Below are positions 56,326 through 64,000 of a DNA stretch of 64,000 nucleotides, in pieces. Under the pieces are notes generated by a model. It saw only the letters and a list, made by a program, of their open reading frames with translations. It did not search any database and was not told the origin of the DNA. This DNA is from Macrothele yani (taxonomy: Eukaryota; Arthropoda; Arachnida; Araneae; Macrothelidae): NCBI GenBank assembly GCA_039090855.1, contig CM076990.1, positions 197,971,232 to 198,035,231 on the forward strand. The letters are read 5' to 3'. The first letter of the stretch is position 1. Every line of letters begins with the position of its first letter. A program made the translations under genes and the position numbers.

Positions 56326-56910
56326 CAAACAGAATGTAAATTCTGAATTTGCTTGTACCACTTACTGGTCATCCATGTAATACCTCTCAGAAAACTTGAA
56401 AATTTCATCGCTCTGGAGTGGCAATCGAGCCCGCATCTCTCGATTTCCGTTCGAGTATGCTAACCGTTACACCACCCAGGACAGTGAAGCTCCAAGCAAC
56501 TGAGACTAAACAAACTTAGTTTAGGAATCTGACCATCCTCAGATTTTCGCTAGTTGAAGCATCGTTGCTTCTTCGTGAAGAATATTTCTTTCTCCATTGA
56601 TTTATCTGTGGTACTGGTGAATTCCGACCTACATCCGTTTCTGGGTGGGAGATGGCTCAAAACGCTATGAGGAGGCAAGGATGTTTCAACTAGCGAAAAT
56701 CTGAGGATGTTCAGATTCCTAAACTAAGTTTTCTTATTCTCAGTTGCTTGGAACTTCACTGTCCTGGGTGGTATAACGGTTAGCATGCTCGAACGAAAAT
56801 CGGGGGATGCGGGTTCGATTCCAGGGGTAAAATTTTAGAGTTTTCTGATAGGTATTACATGGATGGCCAGTAAGTGGTACAAGCAAGCTCGGAATTTACA
56901 TTCTGTTTGT
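56326..56910. mobile_element. foldback element with tRNA-like arms (another family)
   Basis: Arms of about 245 bp (56326-56575 and 56669-56910) are reverse complements with scattered mismatches around a loop of about 95 bp. Each arm contains a tRNA-like head: gtataacggttagcatgctc (box A-like) and gcgggttcgattcc (box B) in the right arm. Outer ends caaacagaatgtaaattc and complement. No open frame. It is distinct in sequence from the family 2 foldbacks. Confidence 0.85.
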
Positions 56911-56920
56911 TTTCCCATGA

Positions 56921-57110
56921 AACAGAAGTCATCGCTCTTTCCACGTCTATAAGTAAGTCAGGGAAAAATTCTCATTGGCCGCCACCGACAATCAAACCCA
57001 GGTCTTCCAGTTACGCGCCGGACATGCTTCCACTGCACCACAGCGGCCCCGAATTTCCCCAGACTCACATACGACCCCTGGAGCCCCGCACAGCGCTGGG
57101 GATTCACTAA
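56921..57110. mobile_element. foldback family 2, one arm plus loop
   Basis: Left-arm sequence (cagaagtcatcgctctttcc ... gttacgcgccggacatgctt) matches the arms of 39226-39606 and 57151-57555, followed by loop sequence cctggagccccgcacagcgc, which is the reverse complement of the loop at 39395 (so the element lies the other way round). The second arm is missing. Confidence 0.8.
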
Positions 57111-57150
57111 AGATGATAAGCAGCAACTGAACAAATAATTAAGAGGCGAA

Positions 57151-57555
57151 TGAATAATAAATACAGACCAATTGACATGGACCAGGAACATCAAACAGAA
57201 GTCATCGCTCTTTCCACGTCTATAAGTGAGTCACGGGAAAATTCTCATTGGCCGTCACCGGGAATAGGACCCAGGGTATCCCAGTTACGCGCCGGACATG
57301 CTTCCACTGCACGAATCACCAGCATTGTGCGAGGCTATAGAGGGCGACCTGCCGAGTGGCTTGGCAGTTGGTCGTATGTGAGTCTGAGGGATATTCGAGG
57401 CAGCTGTGGTGCAGTGGAAGCATGTCCGGCGCGTAACTGGAAGACCTGGGTTCGATTCCGGGTGGCGGCCGATGAGAATTTTTCCGTGGCTTGGAAAGAG
57501 CGATGACTTCTGTTTGATGTTCCTGGTCCACGTCAATTGTCTGTATTTATTTATT
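57151..57555. mobile_element. foldback family 2, complete copy
   Basis: Arms 57151-57312 and 57377-57555 are inverted. The left arm lacks the inner tip that the right arm has (ggcagctgtggtgcagtgga). The loop (57313-57370) contains agcattgtgc and gtggcttggcagtt as in the copy at 39226-39606. Right arm has box B gggttcgattccgg. Confidence 0.82.
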
Positions 57556-58884
57556 ATGTTTTCCCATGTATTATGATGAATATTTCTTCCTTCACTGATT
57601 TATTATCTGAATTGTCTCCGCACCCTAGCTGTTTTAAAAAAATTAAATCTCATTTTCAGAACATCATGCACAACTTGCATTCTTTCTCTCAAACCTAGTA
57701 TCTAAATTGTAAACACCCCGACTGTTCTTCATATGAAAGTGATCCAGATACGGGGACCAGGCAGTGTATTTCTTTTGTAAATTCGTAAGAAAAATTACTT
57801 TAAGATTTGACGCTCTCATCTCTAGCATTGAGAATATGAAGATAACGCCTCTTTCTTTCAACGCCTTTTTTTTTTATCAGCGCACCCACTGAAAAGTTTT
57901 GTGCATCCCAAAATGACACCGCATTCCAACGGTGGTGAATACAGAGGCATTTGAAAATTAGCCAATAATTTCTTTCTTAGTTTGTCGGTGGCTTACCCTT
58001 TTTTTATTATATATATTTATATTTTTTTATTCTAGACAAGAACTGATTCAATCGAGCATTCCCCACCGGATCCGAGGCGGAGAAATTACGTTAACAACAC
58101 AAAAGAAGTCGGGATGCTGGGCGCTTTTGCACCGGATCGTGGCGTCACTGGAGATAATTCGAACACTGTCGCTACATTCAAAACACGCAGATGCGATATG
58201 GCTTTCATTTCGACGCCATTTTTCTGAATCACCACCTGAGCCTTGTGCCAATCAGCGTCTATATGACTTCGCTGGCTGCATCATCTTGTCAAGTCACCCA
58301 CTCTGCGGACAACCCAATCATTTCGACGACCCCCTTTCCTGAAAGGGCGTCAGGCAACAGCTGCGTACCAAATCATGGAACAACAAACAACACAAAGTGC
58401 ATGAACGGTAGAGCAAAGGTCGCTCGGTGCTGGTCGCCAATGAATGAATGATTGGCCAACGTGTAAGAGCTGAGAAAGTGAAAAGAACGTATCTGACCTT
58501 ATTACCACTGTACGTACACGAAGGATCTGCAGCATGGATTTTCTTTGTATACATAATATCTACCAAGCGACACACGCGTGAAAGAAAAAATAGTTTAGAA
58601 AATTTTTTAAATTTATATATTCCGGAGAGTTAATCAGAAAGTTTCTCCATTTTTTTTTTTTTTCACGTACTTTGTTGTTACCCCAGAATGAAAGGTGAAT
58701 CGTGTGATATGCTTTTAATACTCGGCTACACTGCACTTACTGTTTTGACCCTCCAAACACTGTCTTGTCTGCGCCCATATCTGAGGAGCAAATAGTGTTA
58801 AACATAAAGAGAAATTAATTTTCCCTCCTCTGTTGCTTTGAATGACAACAAACTACTGCGTACCTTGTCAATTTTGTTTGTTTG
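57556..58884. other. spacer, no gene recognised
   Basis: AT-rich, with T-runs at 57868-57878, 57999-58031 and 58651-58664. No protein motif or repeat family was found, so nothing can be assigned. Confidence 0.5.
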
Positions 58885-58956
58885 TTTGAGGGTTTAACGA
58901 CCACCATGACCAACTCGATGGGCTATAAGCAGTCTGCCGTGCCTAATTTAGAGCCT
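58885..58956 (-). mobile_element. SINE family 1, tail fragment
   Basis: Only the tail-side part is present (gtttaacgaccaccatgacc, gatgggctataagcagtctg, ctaatttagag). The tRNA-like head is missing, so the copy is 5'-truncated. Confidence 0.85.
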
Positions 58957-59204
58957 AGTGGTCAAAGCATTTGTCATTTTCTTGTAGGACTTCCGTCCAC
59001 AGTGAGTAGAGTTTAGGTCCCAGCCACCTACAGCGAGATCGTCTTTTGGGCAGGACACAGAAACGGAAGGAACGAGAGCAAGTCTAGCGACTTTGACAGA
59101 ACAGTTTGTAGTGAGATTAGAGTACAGTAGATGGCGCCACCGTACAAGTACGATATTGCACATAGAGGGGTGAGAGAATTTCAGGGGGGCATAGGAAAGG
59201 ATAC

Positions 59205-59520
59205 CCATTTAACCAGTGGGTCCAGCCTGGGGGCCGTCACTTAACGTGCTCGTCCGATGCACGGCGGATATTCAGCGATTGTTAGTAAATCACACCATCT
59301 CTGAAAGATCAGCCCAGGTTCGAACCTGAGGACCTTGCATCGATAGTCTGACTAGCTAACCACTAAGCCATCCGCGACTCCTAGTGGTCAAAGTTTGTGA
59401 CTTCCAGGAAAAGTCTCAGGATCAATCCCAGGTAAGTATGCATGCTCGAGCCACTAAATATCCGCGGTGCGTCGGGTGGGCACGTTCAGCCGTCGGACCT
59501 CAGGTACTGGCCCCCAGGTC
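59205..59520. repeat. inverted pair of tRNA-like repeats (family 4)
   Basis: Left part (about 59215-59390) is the reverse complement of the right part (about 59380-59520): the left ggccgtcacttaacgtgctc, gtccgatgcacggcggatat corresponds to the right atatccgcggtgcgtcgg, gtgggcacgttcagccg. The left part has box B-like ccaggttcgaacctg and in complement gtggcttagtggttagc-type text. Confidence 0.65.
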
Positions 59521-59796
59521 ATAAGTAAGGGAATCTTCTTCTTCCTTTGCATTCGGTTGATGCATAAGTGCATGCCGTTTTATTTCATGATTGTTTCCCA
59601 GGTCAGTAGTTACGGTGCAGATGGCCAGTTGTATACCAAAACGTTGCCAGTAATATCGTGTATCTAAATCATATTGCGTTGTGTGATTAAGGCTAATGAT
59701 TGTTTGGTTTTCACGTCCAGAAGTATGGAGTGTCAAATAGAGAGGAATGAACATTTCCGATATCTGTTCCTCTACGAGTTTTATTATCGCTCGGGT

Positions 59797-61880
59797 TCCG
59801 AATTGGGTTCACCCGGCGTAATATTGGGAACCAAGGGGTGTCCAGTGGATTGTGATTCTGCGATTCCCTGATTTAGGGCTGACGCAGCTTCAGGATCCAC
59901 TGACGGGGCGTTGTCATTCACACAGTAGATTTTCCTTTGGGAGTCAAAGGGTCTGCTGTGTGCCGCAATGTTTTCGTGATCATGATAGTGCGTAGGCAAA
60001 TTAACATAGAAAATAATTTATTAGTTATGTTTTGGCATAATAATAAAGGTACACGCATATAATAGTTTAGGACCCTGCGCTCATTTCTTCAAGAATGTAA
60101 GTGTTATGTATATCTATTAAACTTGCAGTCATCTCTCAAAATAGTATAACTATATGCTATTAATAAAGGTACACGCATATAATAGTTTAGGACCCTGTGC
60201 CCAACCAACGTGACCTCATAGTACCGCGTGCCCAACCAACGTGACCTCGTTTCTTCGAAATATCACGTTTGCTCCTAATCATTTATTGTCTAGTCAAGTC
60301 ACCGCGTTTAAAGTGTTGAAGCGTTCTATTATCCTGTTTGCAGTTAGCTGTCTACCTTCCTTGAGAAAGCCATCTGGTTGATGTGCGAAAGCTTGGAAAT
60401 TTTGATTATTTATTCTACGCCAATAAATTTTCGGATTTTTAGTATATAGTTATACTATTTTGAGTTTAATTTGGTGTACAGTTCCTACTTTTTGAATTTG
60501 CAGTCATCTGTTAATCATTTATATTTATAATAACACTTCGCTAAAATAACACACGATACTAGCAAGAATGGTACCGACTTTCTGACAGGAACTTGTGCTC
60601 ATTGACTACTCGCATATAAAAAAAAATATTAATTAGGACGGAAGACTTCCGTATGCACTGATCGATAAACATATGTTATGAGGGGACACCAAAAGAAAGA
60701 ATAGGATGGATTTCCTACCTTAACATCCAAATCTGGACCTGGAGACCGCGCTGCTACTCCCATACCACACGGAAGAAATGGAACCACATAAAAGTCCAGT
60801 TTTCTTGTCGTCACTTATCGTCCGTAAAACACTACTACCGCTGTTCTTCCACCAAGGGTACTGGCCTGCGCTGGGTGTCCCGGTCCTTCATAATTGGTGT
60901 GGGCCCTCATCGTCCTAAGCAGGGTCCCTTACCTTGTGAACATCAGTTGAGATCCTCCATCCGCGTCGGGAAACGGTACGCAGTTACGGATGCTTTAGTC
61001 CTGCCGTAATATTTTGCAGCGACTACGTTGCCAGTCTCTGAGAAATCATGGCGGTGACCAAGTTTTGGGCCACCCACAAATAAAACCGAAATGCAGGCAA
61101 AGGGCAAAGCTCCTAGGTGACAGTCGTGAAGGAAAGTCACCAACGTTTACCGCAAAATACCAACTGACAAGTCACATGGGAAAAAAAAAAGATGTTTCTC
61201 TATCAAGTAAAAGTGACGAAGTGCCCTTTTCCCTTGGAAAATTTTCGACAACTTACGAAAACTCCCCATGACCACAAAATATCCCATCATCCAATCACAA
61301 AACGGGGAACACAAGTCTCCCCGAATTAAACTTCCAAGTCTAAATTTCTACTGGTCAGAGAATTAACATTAGGTTCATCTATTCGTTAGGGGGTCAAAAT
61401 GGCTACCCTGTCTCGTGCAGATTCTGAGAACAGCTCTTCAAGTTACGTTAGCAGCGTGATATAGCCACCAGGCCATAAATCCTAACCCAATAAAACTGTT
61501 AGTTTCGGTTCCAAAAAGTTTGCAGTCGACCCAAACGCATTGTGGAAGCCAGACAAGGAGGACAGTTTGATGGCATCATAAAACATTTACTACAAAGTCG
61601 GTCCGTCGATGGATGACGCGAACGTTGTCTTTCTAGGCTTACGCTATGCGACACCTCGTGCTGTCCCACTGGCATTACCTAAGTACCCAGCATGGGAAAG
61701 GGGGAGGAAGAAAAAAAAAGAAGAATCACCCGAGAGTGGGGCTAGTGGCAAAATAGAATAAAAGTAAAAACGTACTCTTTCCTCAAAAATTACCCGAATT
61801 AATAAAAATGAATAAATAAATAAATAAATGAATAAATAAAAAAATTCGGAAACTGATTTTCCACCTGAATGTGCAGCCTT
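59797..61880. other. DNA inserted in the mariner, unassigned
   Basis: About 2.1 kb. Contains direct repeats (taataaaggtacacgcatat at 60041 and 60160; gcccaaccaacgtgacctc at about 60199 and 60230), an inverted pair (ctcaaaatagtataactata at 60136 with its complement near 60440), and AAAT microsatellites (61803-61850). I found no terminal repeats, transposase or RT. Confidence 0.5.
60041..60470. repeat. direct and inverted short repeats
   Basis: The 35-bp block starting taataaaggtacacgcatat is repeated 119 bp apart. The inverted pair noted in the enclosing entry spans about 330 bp. The part near 60370-60425 (ctggttgatgtgcgaaagct ... caataaa) resembles a retroelement 3' end in arrangement only. 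Confidence 0.55.
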
Positions 61881-63058
61881 GTTCGTGGTAGCGAGCGCTG
61901 TCACAGTTTAACAAGAGATCCACAGCCGCCGAGGCTACGCGACCAATTTGTGCTGTGTATGGGGAGGATGCTATTGCTCCGAGGACAGCCTGCAAATGGT
62001 TTGAGCGGTTCCGAGGTGGCAATTTTGACTTCAACGACTCTCCACGTTCAGGTCGTCCATCTCACTTTCATGAGGATCGTTTAAACCATCTCATCCACTT
62101 GGATCCGCTTCAAACCACACTTGAATTAGCCATTGAGATGGACTGTGATCAGGCTACAGTGGTGCGACACCTGAAACGTATGGGAAAGGTCTAGAAATTG
62201 GGGTCTTGGGTGCCTCACACTTTCACCGAGGGCAACAAGAATCAGCGTGTTGCCATATGTGGTTCCTTGCTCACCCGTTATCGCGAATGTTCTCAGCAAC
62301 AAAAACCCTTTCTGTCACGCATTGTTACTGGGGATGAAAAGTGGTGCCTGTACGTGAATTTCAAGCATTGGAGGAAAGGGTTAAGCCCAAACAAGGCGCC
62401 CACACCACTTCCAAAACATGACCTTCATCCTGCGAAGATCATGTTGTGTGTATGGTGGGACATGGAAGGCACTATTCACTGGGAAATGCTGCCGAGGAAT
62501 CGGACCATCAACGCTGCACTCTATTGTGAGCAACTCCGCCATGTGGAGAGAGCAATTGAGCATAAACGGCCACATCGGCGTCATGGTCCTTCTTCAACAC
62601 GATAATGCACGCCCTCACAGTGCAAACATGACCAAAATGGCCATTCAGGACATGAAATGGGAGATCCTTCCACATCCGACCTATTCCCCAGATGTCGCCC
62701 CTTCAAACTATCACCTGTTCCGATCTCTGTCCAATGCACTCCGTGGGAGAACGTTCAACAGTGATGTTGATCTCCAGAATTTCCTTGATGATTTCTTCGC
62801 CGCAAAACCTGCACGTTTTTTCAAGAATAGCATTTCAGACCTGTCCAGACGTTGGGACACCATCGTAAACAATGAAGGGGGAAATACATAGTTGGTTGAT
62901 TCCGTTTTGCCTTCTGATGTAATACATTCCTATAGTGCGGTGAAAAAAACGGCATGGACTTATGCATCAACCCAATACTTCGCTTCCGTGTGACTTTCTT
63001 GTCCGGCACTGTATAGTAGACTGAATTTCCTAGCTTCCTACTTCTAAGGGTTGTTTAA

Positions 63059-63305
63059 CCCTTTAACGACCATGACCCCAAAATCTTGTATCACTCTAAG
63101 TACCATAGCGCCCGAAACTGTCTGTTGGCTCACTTCTTTGTTTAATAACAACAATACTGACGGAGGGTGACACCTGCTGATCCCTCATAAGTCGTTCAAA
63201 TTTGAAAAACAGGTAAGAGTAGGAAATATGACCCACTCTACGTGTTTCGGGCAGATATGGCCGTTTGTATGTACGGACGTTTTGGGCGTTATGGTTGTTA
63301 AAGGA
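63059..63305. mobile_element. piggyBac-like MITE with TTAA target sites
   Basis: Ends ccctttaacgaccatgaccc and, inward from the right, tcctttaacaaccataacgc, flanked by TTAA at 63055-63058 and 63306-63309. The 247-bp element has no coding frame. TTAA duplication and CCYTTT-type ends fit the piggyBac superfamily. Confidence 0.75.
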
Positions 63306-63369
63306 TTAAGGCCAAGGGTCAGACATTGCCTTCCTAAAATCCTGTACATAAATCTCTAAAAATCTCTGA

Positions 63370-63516
63370 TTTAAAGCAACTGGTTTCAGGGAAGGGAGAG
63401 GGCCAGTGCCATAAGACGAACATAACATCTATGCGTCGCCCTGGGATTTGATCCCGGGATCCCATCTCAGACGAATGGTCAGAAGCCAGTGCTCAAGTCA
63501 CTGCTCTACTGGAGTA
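63370..63516 (-). mobile_element. SINE family 1, head-side part, diverged
   Basis: Matches the head-side part of family 1 in complement (ctggtttcagggaagggaga, ggccagtgccataagacgaa, gggatttgatcccgggat). The tail-side part is missing. Confidence 0.8.
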
Positions 63517-63791
63517 GCAGCATGCCATTGGAAGTAATATTCTTGTAAAAATTAATAATATTTCTTCCGATTCTTCATTACTTTTTACAGCTCCTATGGA
63601 CACGGCATGCTATATGTGTGTCTAGATTGTAACTGCAGATTTTCATCTTTCAGAAAAATTAATATAAACAACACATTAAAGATCCCCTTTTCTTTTTACA
63701 TTGCGAAAAGTTTATAACAATACGATAAGTAGCACAAGATAGTCTCGGCAAAACGTTTTTGATGCACCTTCTTATAGTTAAGGATTCAGTC

Positions 63792-64000
63792 CAGAGGCGT
63801 CGCTAGGGTGTGCGGAACCTCCACCCCCCCCCCCACCCCCTCAGTCGCTACGCTACGGGTGGACTGGAGTGGGCTTTATTTAGCTCCTCCAAAACATTTT
63901 GGGAAATGGAGGCAGTTCTTTCTCTGAGCTAATTTCTAGAGAGTAGTAGAAACACACCATTTTTATAATTATAATTTAAAGGGTGTGAGAAAGAGAGAGA
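63792..64000. mobile_element. possible hAT-type element end, runs off the window
   Basis: cagaggcgtcgctagggtgt resembles the CAG-type ends of hAT elements (compare caggggcgccaact at 38884). A C-run follows at 63822-63840. No second end in the window. Confidence 0.35.

Larger units (their letters stand above)
59725..62891 (+). pseudogene. mariner transposase (DD34D type), split and frameshifted
   Basis: ATG at 59725 begins MECQIERNEHFRYLFLYEFY, and is cut off near 59797. The frame resumes after the insert with YGEDAIAPRTACKWFERFRG (61955 on), SPRSGRPSHFHEDRLNHL and DQATVVRHLKRMGKV, then a stop (62192-62194). The next frame (62198-62605) has VTGDEKWCLYVNFKHWRKG (first D), and a frame change leads to LQHDNARPHSANMTKMA (second D) and YSPDVAPSNYHLFRSL (third D). 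It ends NNEGGNT at 62891. All three catalytic aspartates survive. Stops, frameshifts and the insertion inactivate it. Confidence 0.88.
59552..62975 (+). mobile_element. mariner split by about 2.1 kb of foreign DNA
   Basis: Left end ttcggttgatgcataagtgc (59552) and, inward from the right, ttgggttgatgcataagtcc (62975). TA follows at 62976-62977; the left flank reads CA. The N-terminal coding part follows the left end at the normal distance (59725) and the rest is found at 61880-62891. Removing 59797-61880 leaves about 1.34 kb, the normal mariner length. Confidence 0.82.

Noticed and set aside
59541..59600. Solo mariner end or MITE
   Set aside because: A transposase N-terminus follows at the normal distance (59725) and continues at 61880, so it is the left end of a split mariner.

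Overview
This 64 kb window looks like animal nuclear DNA, most likely from an arthropod. It is a transposon graveyard with no host gene that I can support. The grounds are dozens of Tc1/mariner-type elements, RTE/BovB-like and L1/Tx1-like LINEs, a Penelope-like element, hAT- and piggyBac-type short elements, several tRNA-derived SINE families with internal Pol III box A/B signals, a satellite array, and almost no intact reading frame. The species cannot be fixed from the sequence alone.

Layout. 1-11 kb: a Tc1 element (579-2004), an RTE 3' fragment (2011-2866), a mariner (2894-4217), a small foldback (4497-4706), a SINE (4904-5117), a 5'-truncated RTE (5434-7019) and a second Tc1 family (8330-9449). 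11-27 kb: one Tc1 element (11064-27252, minus strand) split by two nearly full-length, diverged L1/Tx1-type LINEs, A (11161-18731) and B (18768-26117). Each is bounded by a 13-bp target duplication. LINE A itself carries a palindromic insertion (14070-14280). 27-34 kb: a worn SINE, a hAT-like element (29284-31328) containing a sister Tc1 copy (29471-30712), tRNA-like SINE copies, and a short element with 82-bp internal repeats. 34-38 kb: a mariner remnant, a 1.1-kb inverted repeat, and the 3' half of a Penelope-like element with a GIY-YIG endonuclease domain and a hammerhead-ribozyme-like core. 38.9-42.3 kb: a hAT-like element with a perfect 8-bp target duplication (38884-40870), a zinc-finger scrap, and a tandem array of about 148-bp units carrying a CTCF-like core. 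42.3-47 kb: a Tc1 element, an LTR-retrotransposon gag/protease remnant, a transposase fragment and two SINEs. 47.7-50.8 kb: a 75/71-bp dimeric satellite with four SINE copies inserted at the same point of the repeat. 51-54.5 kb: a full-length RTE with a perfect 63-bp target duplication and two SINEs nested inside. 54.5-64 kb: a mariner-like element, several foldback elements with tRNA-like arms, a mariner split by about 2 kb of unrelated DNA, a TTAA-flanked MITE and the end of a possible hAT element.

How the parts relate. Autonomous elements (LINEs, Tc1/mariners) are all inactivated here by frameshifts, stops or lost catalytic residues. The non-autonomous elements look like dependents of LINE or transposase machinery. 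The strongest signals are the double LINE insertion into one Tc1, the ATG-less ORF1/ORF2 overlap shared by both LINEs, the perfect 85-bp-arm palindrome, the SINE co-amplified with a nucleosome-length satellite dimer, and a family of foldback elements whose arms are tRNA-like SINE sequences and whose loop is conserved.
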